Below are positions 17,596 through 27,762 of a stretch of 64,000 nt of DNA, piece after piece. Where the stretch lies: positions 1-64,000 of the forward strand of contig NZ_QGHD01000009.1 in the NCBI RefSeq assembly GCF_003148885.1. The letters are read 5' to 3'. The notes under the pieces are model-generated. The model was not told the DNA's origin. It worked only from the letters and a program-made list of their open reading frames with translations, and ran no database searches. Made by a program: the position numbers and the translations under genes. The DNA is from Hallerella porci. GTDB lineage: Bacteria; Fibrobacterota; Fibrobacteria; Fibrobacterales; Fibrobacteraceae. Numbering within the stretch: the stretch's first letter is position 1; each line of letters begins with the position of its first letter.

Positions 17596-18021
17596 TTAAT
17601 TCATTAACGGATTCGGTTCTTTCGGCGTTAAATCGTGAATGTAAATCGGGAGCGCTGTATCGACGACGATTTCGTCTACGCGTAAACGCAGCAAATATTT
17701 TCCGCCTTGCGCAATCCGCATCCGATTCAAATTCAAAATGAGATTTACCGCTGCGGAGTCCATGCCATCGGGGACCGGAAGAAAATTGACTTTGCTTTCG
17801 ATCGGCGGCATCAATTCCGAATGTTCAAACGGATTTTGAATACTCACGGTAATATGATGTTCCGCAATTTCGGAACGCGTGTAACGAATGCGAAATACAA
17901 CGGAGCAACGCGGAATTACAATCGGCAATTCCGCTTCGATGTAATCAAAGACGCCGAGCATATTCAGCTTGCCGCTTTGATCGGTTGCGGCATCACAGAT
18001 GGCTGCGACTTCGACTTTCAT
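17596..18021 (-). CDS. DUF6941-like cytoplasmic protein
   Basis: About 141 residues beginning MKVEVAAICDAATDQSGKLNMLG. The pattern (xxLCDxAxxxxGKLxxLGxFDxI, then RCSVVFRIRYTRSEIAEHH and a C-terminal strand-rich half) matches the DUF6941 family as I know it; function unknown. No signal peptide is visible. The ATG shares a base with the TAA of the 1744-residue lipoprotein (TAATG), so it is the second gene of that operon. An IgG-like beta-sandwich is likely from the strand pattern, but this is inference. Confidence 0.7.
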   Translation of the reverse strand: MKVEVAAICDAATDQSGKLNMLGVFDYIEAELPIVIPRCSVVFRIRYTRSEIAEHHITVSIQNPFEHSELMPPIESKVNFLPVPDGMDSAAVNLILNLNRMRIAQGGKYLLRLRVDEIVVDTALPIYIHDLTPKEPNPLMN

Positions 18022-21000
18022 TACCAATTATCTCCGCGATATTCCATTAACATCGGCCCATTCTTTGTGCCCGGAAGAGTCGAAGCAGCGCTCGATGCGG
18101 TTTCTTGTGCGCGCAGCGACAAGTAAACAGTTCCCGAAGGCGATACGACTAATTGCGGGTGGAAGCCGCGTACATAATAACCATATTTTTTGCCGAAGAC
18201 ATTTTTGAAATACGGCAATTCGTTTTCGCCGAGTTCGCCCCACGCGCCATTTTCAAAGCGGTAAACGTGCACTTGAGAATTGCGGGCGTAGAACGCATCG
18301 TCGATGGCGAGAATCGGATTTCCGTTTCCATCAATTGTGAAATACGTGTTATAGCAGCGGTGGCCAAATGCAGTGGATTCGGCACCTTTTGTGATGAACG
18401 AAAGATTTGAAGCGTTCGCAACAGAACGAATGAGTCGCGGTAAACCGTCGTCGTCACGGCTACGGAATCCGACATAGAAATAATTGTTGGCGTAAAGCGC
18501 TTGAATGGATTCTGCGTTGACGTTTTCAATTTTGCCGTTCTTGCTTTTTGACGTTGAATTATTCGGCACGTAGTAATAGTAAATCGTATAATCGCCCGAA
18601 GAGAAGCCTTCGCCGATGATGAGTCGATTTCCTGAATTATCAAATGTCATATCCATTTCGCGGTATTGCCAATCCGAATTTGCCATGTTTGTATATTCCG
18701 AACTCCAAGCAGAGCCCGAGTAATCTTGAACGCGCAAGTAATTATTGCTGAGATAAATGACAGACGGATTATTTGTCTTCGGATTGATGTGAAGTTTTAA
18801 TGCGGTTAAATTCGAGCCCAATGCGCTGCCCAATTTTGTCCACGAGCCCGATGCGCCCGCCGATTTGTAAACGTAGCCTTTCTTTTCGGAACTGTTAATG
18901 TAAGAAAAGTAAAGGTTTCCGTTTTTATCGCAGGCTAAATTCATCGAATTTTCGGCGACATTTGAAATGTTCGGATTTCCAAATGTGCTCCAACGATTTC
19001 CGCTGCGGGATTTCGTCACCAATTTTCCGCTTTGATTGACATAAGCCGAAATCAATTTGTCGCTGCAATAGGCGATTACAGGAGCGCTTGCGTCTGTCGT
19101 CTTTTCAAGAATGGAATCGGCGCCAGAAATATTCAGCCACGCTTTGCGGAAGTAAACTGTCCGCGATACAATCGGCGCTTCATGACGAGCGACAAAGTTT
19201 TGATCCATTTCGGTTTTCGAAGAATCGTAGAAGTCGAGTTGCACGCGGATAGAACCTTCTTCGGATTGGCGTAGGAATGCCGCGTTAAATTCTGCGATGC
19301 TCGTGTCAATCGTTCCATCGCCACGGCCTTCGTACCAATATTTATCGCTCACATTGCTGAAGTTCCACCAGAATTTCCGAACTTGATCATCGCCCAAAGT
19401 GCCGAGTTCCGATGCGCTTGCATTTGCTTCGCTTGTGTACCAATACTGCGCCTTCGGAGAAATTTCCGACGAGTCTTGGCTCCAGAGGTAAACGGTATCC
19501 GGCATGCTGATAATGCCCTTCGGAAGCTTGGACATGGTGCGGATAATTGTCGTATCGGTTGCGACAAAATTAGAACCCGCTTCTTGCGCCCAAACGATGC
19601 AATAGAATTCGGTGTTACCGCGGGAAAGTTTTTCGATGGTACTATCGGCGTTGCCATTTGCATCGGTATCCCAGAAGTAATAATCCGAAGTTTTGTAATC
19701 CGTCGAATTGTTAAAGCCCCACCAAATATGATTTTTCGAAGAAGTATCCGAAAGCGCCTTTGAACCCTTGGCGCCGCAGGTCCATGTGTAACGCTTTACA
19801 CTTTGCCAAGCGTCATTGACTTTTGCGGTCAATTCCGTAGAAGTTCCCGCAAGAATATAGGCGACGCCTTGATCCACGGTAATCACCGGAATATCGGTGG
19901 TGAAGGAAACGCGGATGGTATCTTGCACTTGGTTGCCGTCGTCATCGGTCACGCGGGCGACGCAGTAGTAAGTTGCTACAGGAGTTGTAGGCCCTGTCCA
20001 CGTCGTGTCAAATTCCGAAACGGATTTCCAGTTGTTGTTAATGTCCGATGGACTTCCGCAACTCCATTCGCGTTTGGTAATGTAGCCGTATTTGTCATCG
20101 GCAGAAGCGTCAATTTCAATCGGATAATTGGTGCGCGTTGTAATTTTCTTCGTCGAAACTTTTAATGTCGGCGGATCCAAAAGAACGGCAATCTTTGTCG
20201 TATCTTGTGCGATGTTTCCATCGTCATCGGTCACGCGGATAATGCACATATAATCCTTCGCTTCGGTGGAAGGCATAATCGCTGAGTAACGTGGCGTCGA
20301 TGTGGAAGAAACAAAATTTTTTCCGGCGACTCCTTTATTGCCGCAGCTCCATTGATAGAGCACGATTTGTCCGAGTTTATCCGAAGCCATTGCGTCGAGT
20401 TCTAGCGTATCTTTAATCGTCACCGTCATCGTATCTTCGCTTGCGCGGACTGTCGGCAAATCCAAAAGAACCGTATATTTTGCGGTATCGAGTGCGGTTA
20501 AATTATCGTCATCGGTAACGCGCATCATGCAAAGCCAAGTGCTCGCTTTATTCGGCATGGTGATAGTTGTATCCGGTTTGGAAAGTGTAATCCACGTCGG
20601 ATTTTTCAGACTTGTGTCGCAGAACATTTCGTAGGATTCAATTTGTCCGAGAGTATCGGCCGCAGAGCCCGCAAATCGGACTTGCGAATTGATTTTTACG
20701 TCGGCAGAATTGGTGAAGAGGCGAATCGTCGGCTTATCGAGAACGGCGCGGAACGCAATCGTATCGTAGCCCATTTCGTCGTCATCATCGACCGCGCGGA
20801 CAATGCATTTGAATTTATCGGTTTCTGTATTCGGAAGCGTTACATTCATCGTTGCCGAAACGGATTTGCCCGCAGTAATTGTCGCCGCAGAATCAAAGGT
20901 GATTTTTCCTGTGCCGCAGCCCCATTCGACTTTCATCACTTTGCCATAATTGTCATTGGCATTGACAGGGAACGAAAGTTTTGCATTGATTTTTTGACGA

Positions 21001-23255
21001 ACGACATCTTCATTTGTTTTAATCGTAATCGTCGGCGGATCTGCAATCACATTGATTGAAATCGTATCGGCTGCGGAAGTGCTATCGGAATCGGTCAAAG
21101 TTAAAATCACTTTTTTCTTTCCCGTCGTTTTCCACGCGAGAATTCCCGAGCCCGCATCGACTGCGGGGCATTCTGTGTCATCGGTTAATGTGCCATCGCA
21201 TTTCCAAGTCACGCTGCCCGTCGTTTCTTCGGGTAAGAATTTTTCGTAGGTAAATTTCAGCGAATCATTCTTTGTAATCGTCGTATCGGCTTTCGGCGTT
21301 AGGAAATAAATAATCGGATGCGTTCCAATGAATCCAAAGCGCACGCTGTCGATGACAGTTCCCTTGGCGACAGACGCATATAATGTGTAGAATTTTCCGA
21401 GTTCTGCGCCTTCGATATCCGCTTTGTGCAAAATTAAAGTCGCGACGCTATCGGCTCCGATTTTTGATTTTTTCGTCACCTTTTTCGTTGCGCCATAACT
21501 CCATTCAACGGAATCGGGAAGCGGATTTACTTTTCCGGCGTAGGCTTTGAAAGTTAACGGAGATTCTTCACCGACCATCGAAGTGGCTTTGCCGTTGACC
21601 GTCAAAAGAAGCGAAGACGCGCGCACGGTAAAATCAATTTTCGCGGTATCTGAGACATTCTTTGCGCTATCGAGTACGACGAAACGGAATTTGTGATCGC
21701 CGTCGATCAAATCTTTTAACTGCATACTCCATTCGTTGACTTTCAAAACGGAGAGGCTAATTTCTTCGCCATCGAGCCACGCTTTTGCGCTCGCAATTTG
21801 CGAACCGGAATCCGAAAGGGAACCGGAGAATGAAACTTCGCGCGAGCGGACGAGAGAAGCGTAATTGTCAATGCGAATTTTCGGCGCTAAGGTATCTTCG
21901 AGAAGCATCGTCGCGACAATTTTTTCGTCGCCCATTTCTACATATTGACTGTCGAGAATTAAACGCTGATAACCGAGGCCTGTAGTATCGCAAGCGTAAA
22001 TGCGGTAAAGTCCCGGATCGACTGTAGCGTTGAAGTATCCGGTTTGACTTGTATGCGTAAAGGTAAAGTTGGAAGTCTTCAAATTTTCGAGAACGATTTG
22101 AATTCCGTTATGCGCTTTTCTGCCTTGGAATTTGGCGTAGCCGTAGAAAGTTCCCGTTGTAGCGCTCAAGTCTCCGAAGAAGAAATTCCAAGTCGGCGAA
22201 ATGGCTGTATCCAAACCATCGGTCGCTAAAACTTGCCAATAAAGGCGACCGCGTAAATTTTCGTCCATTTTCCAAACGGAATCGGTAATCGCTTCCCAAC
22301 TTTTTTCGCGGAGACCGGATGCGACCAAATTTGCATCGGTTAAAACCGGAGCGGTTCCGGCGTTATCCGGACTTTTTCCGACGCGGATGGAATAGCGCAA
22401 ATCCGCGGGATTGTCATCGTCAGAGCCCGCATAGTAGAACGCAAAACGCGAAACGAAAATGCTTTGACGGCTTGCGGAATCCGGAGAAAGCAGCGAAACT
22501 GTCGGCAATTTATTGAAGTGTAAAATCGCGGTATCTTTTGAAACATTTCCGTCTTCATCGACGGCGCCGAAAATGTAGCGCACTTCATTATTCTTGTCCA
22601 AAAGTCCTTTCACTTTTTCATATTTGACTTTTGCGGTATAACTATTTTTGAGCGAATCCGCAGCGGCTGCAATTGTATCGGCGGGCTTGTTTTTTGTGTT
22701 CAACAAAATGACAAATGCACTGTCAATTTTTCCAAACGAATCCGAAGCGAAGAACGAAACGGCGGCATCTTGTTTCCCGCGCACCCAAAGGGTGTCTTTT
22801 TCTACAGAAATATCGGGCGGCGTATCGATGACGCGGATATATTGCCCACGGCCTGCGGTATCGCGGGCATTTGCTCCATCGACTGCGATAAATAGCGGCG
22901 AATAAACTCCTGCCGAATCATACGCGTAACGGAAAAGCGTTTCATTTTGCCCAGCCCAAAGCGAATCGGAATCTCCCATTTTCCACGCGTAGCGCAGAAC
23001 TTTGTCCGCATTATATTTGAGAAATCCGACGAAGTAAACGGTATCGTGCACGGTTACCGTAATCGTATCGTATGTATAAACCGAATCGAGTGCGGCAATG
23101 GAATCGACGAAAGCGTTCAAACTATCGGGATTCTCGGTAAACGCAAAAATCACCGAATGATTATTGCGCAGCGTTCCATTGACGCGAATATCGGATTCGC
23201 GGGAACAGCCAACCCAAGCTAACAGGATCAAAGCAACAAAGAGCAGTTTTTTCAT
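18021..23255 (-). CDS. giant surface lipoprotein with PKD/Ig-like repeats and a beta-propeller-like C-terminus
   Basis: 1744 residues from ATG 23255; the frame reaches further up but the signal peptide starts here, ending with the lipobox WVGC (Cys17). Successive beta-sandwich modules of about 85-90 residues fill the middle. At least five share a W/F-x-C-G motif and a second cysteine in Y/F-x-C-x-x-R-V-x-DDD, followed by a D-T pair. The last 400 residues (ISAYVNQSGKL, YRFENGAWGELGE, GTVYLSLR) have repeating blade-like strands typical of a propeller or sialidase-like fold. It is probably outer-membrane anchored and exposed, for adhesion or substrate binding. The TAATG junction couples it to the DUF6941 gene. 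Confidence 0.8.
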   Translation of the reverse strand: MKKLLFVALILLAWVGCSRESDIRVNGTLRNNHSVIFAFTENPDSLNAFVDSIAALDSVYTYDTITVTVHDTVYFVGFLKYNADKVLRYAWKMGDSDSLWAGQNETLFRYAYDSAGVYSPLFIAVDGANARDTAGRGQYIRVIDTPPDISVEKDTLWVRGKQDAAVSFFASDSFGKIDSAFVILLNTKNKPADTIAAAADSLKNSYTAKVKYEKVKGLLDKNNEVRYIFGAVDEDGNVSKDTAILHFNKLPTVSLLSPDSASRQSIFVSRFAFYYAGSDDDNPADLRYSIRVGKSPDNAGTAPVLTDANLVASGLREKSWEAITDSVWKMDENLRGRLYWQVLATDGLDTAISPTWNFFFGDLSATTGTFYGYAKFQGRKAHNGIQIVLENLKTSNFTFTHTSQTGYFNATVDPGLYRIYACDTTGLGYQRLILDSQYVEMGDEKIVATMLLEDTLAPKIRIDNYASLVRSREVSFSGSLSDSGSQIASAKAWLDGEEISLSVLKVNEWSMQLKDLIDGDHKFRFVVLDSAKNVSDTAKIDFTVRASSLLLTVNGKATSMVGEESPLTFKAYAGKVNPLPDSVEWSYGATKKVTKKSKIGADSVATLILHKADIEGAELGKFYTLYASVAKGTVIDSVRFGFIGTHPIIYFLTPKADTTITKNDSLKFTYEKFLPEETTGSVTWKCDGTLTDDTECPAVDAGSGILAWKTTGKKKVILTLTDSDSTSAADTISINVIADPPTITIKTNEDVVRQKINAKLSFPVNANDNYGKVMKVEWGCGTGKITFDSAATITAGKSVSATMNVTLPNTETDKFKCIVRAVDDDDEMGYDTIAFRAVLDKPTIRLFTNSADVKINSQVRFAGSAADTLGQIESYEMFCDTSLKNPTWITLSKPDTTITMPNKASTWLCMMRVTDDDNLTALDTAKYTVLLDLPTVRASEDTMTVTIKDTLELDAMASDKLGQIVLYQWSCGNKGVAGKNFVSSTSTPRYSAIMPSTEAKDYMCIIRVTDDDGNIAQDTTKIAVLLDPPTLKVSTKKITTRTNYPIEIDASADDKYGYITKREWSCGSPSDINNNWKSVSEFDTTWTGPTTPVATYYCVARVTDDDGNQVQDTIRVSFTTDIPVITVDQGVAYILAGTSTELTAKVNDAWQSVKRYTWTCGAKGSKALSDTSSKNHIWWGFNNSTDYKTSDYYFWDTDANGNADSTIEKLSRGNTEFYCIVWAQEAGSNFVATDTTIIRTMSKLPKGIISMPDTVYLWSQDSSEISPKAQYWYTSEANASASELGTLGDDQVRKFWWNFSNVSDKYWYEGRGDGTIDTSIAEFNAAFLRQSEEGSIRVQLDFYDSSKTEMDQNFVARHEAPIVSRTVYFRKAWLNISGADSILEKTTDASAPVIAYCSDKLISAYVNQSGKLVTKSRSGNRWSTFGNPNISNVAENSMNLACDKNGNLYFSYINSSEKKGYVYKSAGASGSWTKLGSALGSNLTALKLHINPKTNNPSVIYLSNNYLRVQDYSGSAWSSEYTNMANSDWQYREMDMTFDNSGNRLIIGEGFSSGDYTIYYYYVPNNSTSKSKNGKIENVNAESIQALYANNYFYVGFRSRDDDGLPRLIRSVANASNLSFITKGAESTAFGHRCYNTYFTIDGNGNPILAIDDAFYARNSQVHVYRFENGAWGELGENELPYFKNVFGKKYGYYVRGFHPQLVVSPSGTVYLSLRAQETASSAASTLPGTKNGPMLMEYRGDNW

Positions 23256-23346
23256 AAAATTTCCATTTTGATTCTTCTCTAAAATTAGATTCTTTTGGGG
23301 TAAAGCGTTTTGATTCTCGATTTTAAAATTTCTAATTTGCTCTAAA

Positions 23347-24342
23347 ATGAAGCATCTTGGACTTAAAATCGTTGCGTGCATTTTTGGAATTGCGCTGTGG
23401 TTCTATGTCATCTCGGCGCGGGTGACGACCGTGGACATACAAGCTCCGCTGATCTTTGCGCGGTTGCCAGAAAATCTTGCCATCGCCTCGCGTCCTGCGT
23501 CGCATATTACCGTTACAGTGCGCGGTACTGCTATCGATTTGATTCGTTTAAAAAGTGCAAACGAAAATGCAGCGCGGATCGTCGTCGATTTACACGATGC
23601 GAATTTAGGGCTTGAACGCATTTTACTTTCCGAAGAAAATTTTATGGCGCCTGATTTTCCGAAGGTGCATTACGAATCGGCAAATCAAATCGCCGCTCTC
23701 GAAATTGAAATTGACACGCGCATTTCGCGGACAATTCCCGTTCATTTCAAAGGTTCTTTTAGCGCCAAAGACGGCTACACAATTATCGGGGAACCGACGC
23801 CTTCGCCGGATACCATTACGATTTCCGGTGCTCGCGAAGCGTTAATGCGAATTTTTGAAATTCAAACCGAAGAAATTTCTCGGCAAAATTTGGATTCAAA
23901 TTTAAAATTCAGCGTGCCTCTCGATTTCTCAAAATTTCCGCCTTATGTTTTTCCGAGCGATAGCGTAACCACGATTCCTGTTGTCGTGCAACAACTTTCG
24001 CGCAAATCGTTTGAACATATTCCGGTGCGCCTTATCGGACAATACGATCATTCGCTTTATAGCCTTGAACCCGCAGAAACGACCATTGAAATTTCGGGCG
24101 GAACGGGCGTGCTCTCGCAACTTTCCAAAGACGATATTTTACTCTTAATCGAATTTAACCGTTTTGCGATTGAAGACGCAGATAGTTTAACGCCGACCGT
24201 GCGCATTAACGGCGAAATTAAAAACTTCCAAATGCATCCGGAAAAATTTTATTTAAAGAAAAAGCTTCCTGAAATTCCGGAAAATCCCGCAGAATTGATG
24301 GCGAAAGATTCTGCAAAATCTGTTTTGGAGAATGCAAAATGA
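23347..24342 (+). CDS. YbbR/CdaR-like domain protein
   Basis: 331 residues. A single N-terminal membrane segment (about 6-24, GLKIVACIFGIALWFYVIS) is followed by repeated YbbR-type beta domains, with the typical TVRGTAIDLIRLKSANENAARIVVDL and IPVHFKGSFSAKDGYTIIGEPTPSPDTITISGA patterns cut short here. In Firmicutes the YbbR protein CdaR regulates the diadenylate cyclase CdaA; no cyclase gene lies next to this one. It overlaps tsaD by four bases (ATGA). It is divergent from the giant lipoprotein. Confidence 0.85.
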   Translation: MKHLGLKIVACIFGIALWFYVISARVTTVDIQAPLIFARLPENLAIASRPASHITVTVRGTAIDLIRLKSANENAARIVVDLHDANLGLERILLSEENFMAPDFPKVHYESANQIAALEIEIDTRISRTIPVHFKGSFSAKDGYTIIGEPTPSPDTITISGAREALMRIFEIQTEEISRQNLDSNLKFSVPLDFSKFPPYVFPSDSVTTIPVVVQQLSRKSFEHIPVRLIGQYDHSLYSLEPAETTIEISGGTGVLSQLSKDDILLLIEFNRFAIEDADSLTPTVRINGEIKNFQMHPEKFYLKKKLPEIPENPAELMAKDSAKSVLENAK

Positions 24343-25349
24343 TTTGGCTTGGCATTGAATCGAGCTGCGATGAAACCGCTTGCGCCATTTTGCGCGACGA
24401 TCCTTTGGAAATTCTTTCCAATCCGCTTTATAGTCAAATTCAAGAACACGCTCTTTACGGCGGCGTTGTTCCCGAAGTCGCTGCCCGCGCGCACTTAGAA
24501 AAAATTACGACGATTTGCCAAGAAGCGATTTCCGAAGCGAAAATTTCTCTTTCCGATATCGATGCGATTGCTTTTACGCGTGGCCCCGGACTCATGGGAC
24601 CGTTACTTGTCGGCGCGAGTTTTGCGCGCGGACTTGCCCGCGATTTAGGAATTCCCGCTTACGGAATCAATCACTTGGAAGGGCATCTTTCGGCAGCGTG
24701 GCTTACGGAACCGGATTTGGAACCGCCGTATTTGACTCTTACGGTTTCTGGCGGACACACGGAACTTGTTTTAGAAGAACCGGGATTTCGTTACACTCTT
24801 CTCGGTCGCACGCGCGATGACGCTGCTGGCGAAGCATTTGACAAAAGCGGAATTCTCATCGGATTAAAATATCCTGCGGGTGCTGCAATCGGTAAATTAG
24901 CCGCCGGAAAAAATCGGAAATTTCATCATTTTCCGCGGGCGCTTCAAAGTGAAGACAATGGCGAATTTTCGTTCAGCGGACTCAAAACGGCTGTTCGTCG
25001 CTACGTGGAATCAAACACGCCAGAATTCATTCAAGAAAATCTCGGCGATATCGCAGCCTCTCTCGAAGACGCCATTGTGGACAGTCTCGTTGCCAAAACG
25101 ATTTGGGCGCTGAAAAAGACCGGAATGAAAACGTTAATCGTCGGCGGGGGAGTTTCGGCAAATCATCTTTTGCGCGAACGCCTCGGCAAGTATTGCGAAT
25201 CGCACGGAATCCGTTTAGCGTTCCCGACTCTTTACAACAGCACCGATAACGGAGCGATGATCGCAGCTGCGGCCATTCGCCGCGCCCGCGTAGGAATGCT
25301 TCCCGAAACCTCAACCGAAGTCAAACCGTGGCTTCCTCTTGCGCTATGA
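24339..25349 (+). CDS. tsaD: tRNA N6-adenosine threonylcarbamoyltransferase
   Basis: 336 residues, full length. TsaD transfers threonylcarbamoyl from the TsaC product to A37 of ANN-decoding tRNAs, working with TsaB and TsaE. GIESSCDET at 5-13 starts the ASKHA fold; His112 and His116 in NHLEGH bind iron or zinc; SGGHTEL at 137-143, VGGGVSANHLLR and the STDNGAMIA loop complete the nucleotide site. It overlaps ybbR upstream and a small secreted-protein gene downstream (ATGA at both joins), forming a tight three-gene operon. Confidence 0.97.
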   Translation: MIWLGIESSCDETACAILRDDPLEILSNPLYSQIQEHALYGGVVPEVAARAHLEKITTICQEAISEAKISLSDIDAIAFTRGPGLMGPLLVGASFARGLARDLGIPAYGINHLEGHLSAAWLTEPDLEPPYLTLTVSGGHTELVLEEPGFRYTLLGRTRDDAAGEAFDKSGILIGLKYPAGAAIGKLAAGKNRKFHHFPRALQSEDNGEFSFSGLKTAVRRYVESNTPEFIQENLGDIAASLEDAIVDSLVAKTIWALKKTGMKTLIVGGGVSANHLLRERLGKYCESHGIRLAFPTLYNSTDNGAMIAAAAIRRARVGMLPETSTEVKPWLPLAL

Positions 25350-25735
25350 AAATTTTTGCAGCTTTGATGTTTTTAGGAATTGGCTTCGCTTTGGCTGCGA
25401 ATGATCCCGTTATTTTTCAGCCGAAAAAAGCGGCTCAAATTTCGAATGTCGATTCGACGAATACGCATTCCATTCATTTTGATGTCAGCATTTTTGGTGA
25501 AGGCGCAATCGGTTCTATGTACATTCTTTGGGATGACGTAGATCTTTCCGTCGAAGTAAAAGAATTGCTCACCAAGCATGAATTTCGCACAAACGAATAT
25601 TACATGCAAAATATCGACCGCGAACAATTTGAACAAGAACGAATGCTTCAACTCTTCGAAGATAAAAAGCGGGAATACTTCCGCATTTTCCCCAGCGAAC
25701 TTCTAAAAGAAAAAGAAGATGAAGAGAATAATTGA
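25346..25735 (+). CDS. small secreted hypothetical protein
   Basis: 129 residues from the ATG at 25346, which overlaps the tsaD stop; an earlier GTG in the same frame lies inside tsaD. Residues 1-18 form a signal peptide ending FALA. The mature part is acidic/basic mixed and helical towards the end (EQFEQERMLQLFEDKKREYF), closing with EKEDEENN. No family recognised. Translational coupling to tsaD is probably positional rather than functional. Confidence 0.7.
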   Translation: MKIFAALMFLGIGFALAANDPVIFQPKKAAQISNVDSTNTHSIHFDVSIFGEGAIGSMYILWDDVDLSVEVKELLTKHEFRTNEYYMQNIDREQFEQERMLQLFEDKKREYFRIFPSELLKEKEDEENN

Positions 25736-25742
25736 TAATTGC

Positions 25743-25755
25743 GCGACGAAGTCGC
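25743..25755. terminator. weak hairpin between convergent genes
   Basis: GCGAC-GAA-GTCGC with T-rich sequence further downstream, between stops at 25735 and 25781. A short stem and no immediate T-run make it only a candidate. Confidence 0.35.
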
Positions 25756-25780
25756 CTCTCTTCAACTTCTAATTTTTCAT

Positions 25781-26470
25781 TTACAAAACATCTCGATTTA
25801 ACAAAACGCCGTGGCTGAGCATTAAACGGCGGAAAGGACTATTCATATAAAAGTCCGGATTGTGAGTTGCCATTAAAACCGTTGTTCCGCGGGCGTTGAT
25901 TTCTTTGAAGATTTTAAAAACTTCATTCGCATTTTCGGGGTCCAAATTTCCCGTCGGTTCATCGGCTAAAATCAAATACGGATTGTGCACCATCGCACGG
26001 GCAATGGCGACGCGTTGCTGTTCACCGCCCGAAAGAGTGTAAGGCATCGCTAAACGTTTTTGGCTAATGCCCACGAGTGCGAGCGCATCAAAGACTTTTG
26101 CGTTGAGTTGCTTCGCCGGCGTTCCTGTAATCCGCAGCGCTAATGCGACATTTTCAAAAACATTGCGATCGGGAAGCAGCTTAAAATCTTGGAAGACAAT
26201 GCCGATGTGCCTACGCAATTCTTGCACTTGTTTTTCTGTCGCCGTTTTCGAATCAAAAACCAAATTCGGTTTAAATTGAATCATGACTTCGCCACCGTGA
26301 AAATCATTGGGACGTTCATCCATATAAATCAATTTTAAAAGAGTCGATTTCCCGGCGCCGCTGTGCCCTGTCAAAAAAACAAATTCGCCTTGCCCAATGC
26401 GCAAGGTCACATCGGAAAGCGCTTTCCAATTATCTTCATAAGTTTTCGTGACATGCAAAAAACGAATCAT
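25781..26470 (-). CDS. ftsE: cell-division ABC transporter ATPase FtsE-like
   Basis: 229 residues. Walker [10 protein letters not shown] at 35-43, the FtsE-typical [22 protein letters not shown] stretch (partly quoted), signature LSGGEQQR and Walker [13 protein letters not shown] are all present. FtsE works with the membrane protein FtsX to activate cell-wall hydrolases at the division site. No ftsX gene follows: the next feature is the convergent tsaD operon. It lies seven bases after the surA-like gene, so it is co-transcribed with two folding factors. LolD is an alternative assignment, but the [10 protein letters not shown] motif favours FtsE. Confidence 0.8.
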   Translation of the reverse strand: MIRFLHVTKTYEDNWKALSDVTLRIGQGEFVFLTGHSGAGKSTLLKLIYMDERPNDFHGGEVMIQFKPNLVFDSKTATEKQVQELRRHIGIVFQDFKLLPDRNVFENVALALRITGTPAKQLNAKVFDALALVGISQKRLAMPYTLSGGEQQRVAIARAMVHNPYLILADEPTGNLDPENANEVFKIFKEINARGTTVLMATHNPDFYMNSPFRRLMLSHGVLLNRDVL

Positions 26471-26477
26471 TGAAATT

Positions 26478-27755
26478 TTAATCCTTCAATCGAATTTCAA
26501 TGTGCACTTCTTCGCGCCATTTTTTGACGAGTTCGCGGAGCTTTTCATCTTCCATATAATTGATGGCGAACATTTCCACTTTCATGTAATCTTCTTCCAA
26601 ATTATAATCGCGGACTTGCTTCATATCTTCGAGGCGAATTAAATGATAGCCATCGCCAGCGAGGAATGGATCCGAAATTTCTCCGACTGCTAAATCCGAG
26701 ACGATGGAAACATAAGCGGTATCAACTTCGGCTTTTTCGACCCAGCCTAAATTGCCGCCGTTGAAATTCGTTTCTTTATCCGAGCTCAATTTTTTCGCAG
26801 CGTCTTCAAAAAGAGAATCCGTAGTGAGAACTGATTTTAACGAATCCGCGAGATGTAAAATTTTTGCGGTATCGGCTGCAGTCGGAATCATTTGCAAAAG
26901 AATCATCGCCGTGCGCACGCCGTCTTCTTTACGACCAATGACGCGGATAATATTCCAACCGCGTTCGGTTCGCACCGGATTTGGTGTGTAAGCGCCATTG
27001 TCTACGGTTTTAATCGCGCGTTCATAAGCGGGATCCAAAAGGCCTTTTTGGAAGTAACCGATGTCGCCGCCTTTCTTTGCCGAAGAATCTTGCGAATGAT
27101 TTTTGGCGAGAATTTCCCAACTCATCCCGTGATCCAACGAGTCGATAAGAGTTTCTGCAAATTGCCGTACCGAATCGACGACGAGAGTATCGGGGTGAAT
27201 TTTGAGTGCGATATGCGCAAGCTTCATGCAGTTGTATTGGCGCGGAATGGAATCTTTATAATGTTCGTAAAAGGCTGCGACTTCTTTGCGGGTCGGCTTA
27301 ATTCCTCCGACATAACGCTGGCGAATGCGTCCAATCGTCATCTGTTCGCGGACTTGCTTTGCCAAATTATCGCGGTACTGCGCCATACTCATTCCGAGCT
27401 GTGCACGAATCGCGCGTTCGAGAACTGCCATGCTGATATTTTGACGCGCTGCTAAATTTTGCAAATGTTGCGTGACGCGCAAATCGACTTCGTCATCTGT
27501 AATTTTAATGGAATCGCGATCGACACGCGAAAGCAAAACTTTATCGTCAATCAATTTATCAAGCACGTAGGCAATCTGTTCTTTTTCCGATTTGCCCGAA
27601 GCTTCTGCGGAATTTTGATATTGATAAAGATTTTCCATCACTTCGGAACGCATGATCGGTTTGCCATCGACAATCGCAGCGATCGATTCAAAAAGTTCCG
27701 GAGCTGCAAAAAGCGAAGAAACGCTGAGCGAAAAAAGAATCATCCACTTTTTCAT
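26478..27755 (-). CDS. surA: SurA-like periplasmic peptidyl-prolyl isomerase
   Basis: 425 residues from ATG 27755, which has GAGGA seven bases upstream overlapping the previous stop. A signal peptide (1-18, ending LFAA) is followed by the SurA N-terminal chaperone region (IAAIVDGKPIMRSEVMENL) and parvulin domains, with GGDIGYFQKG and GGNLGWVEK marking two successive rotamase modules. SurA escorts outer-membrane proteins across the periplasm. It sits between a related lipoprotein and ftsE in one operon. Confidence 0.85.
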   Translation of the reverse strand: MKKWMILFSLSVSSLFAAPELFESIAAIVDGKPIMRSEVMENLYQYQNSAEASGKSEKEQIAYVLDKLIDDKVLLSRVDRDSIKITDDEVDLRVTQHLQNLAARQNISMAVLERAIRAQLGMSMAQYRDNLAKQVREQMTIGRIRQRYVGGIKPTRKEVAAFYEHYKDSIPRQYNCMKLAHIALKIHPDTLVVDSVRQFAETLIDSLDHGMSWEILAKNHSQDSSAKKGGDIGYFQKGLLDPAYERAIKTVDNGAYTPNPVRTERGWNIIRVIGRKEDGVRTAMILLQMIPTAADTAKILHLADSLKSVLTTDSLFEDAAKKLSSDKETNFNGGNLGWVEKAEVDTAYVSIVSDLAVGEISDPFLAGDGYHLIRLEDMKQVRDYNLEEDYMKVEMFAINYMEDEKLRELVKKWREEVHIEIRLKD

Positions 27756-27762
27756 AAATTCC

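Noticed and set aside
20643-21059. Long plus-strand open frames antisense to the giant lipoprotein
   Set aside because: They follow the codon pattern of the minus-strand repeats, have no start signals and differ from repeat to repeat.
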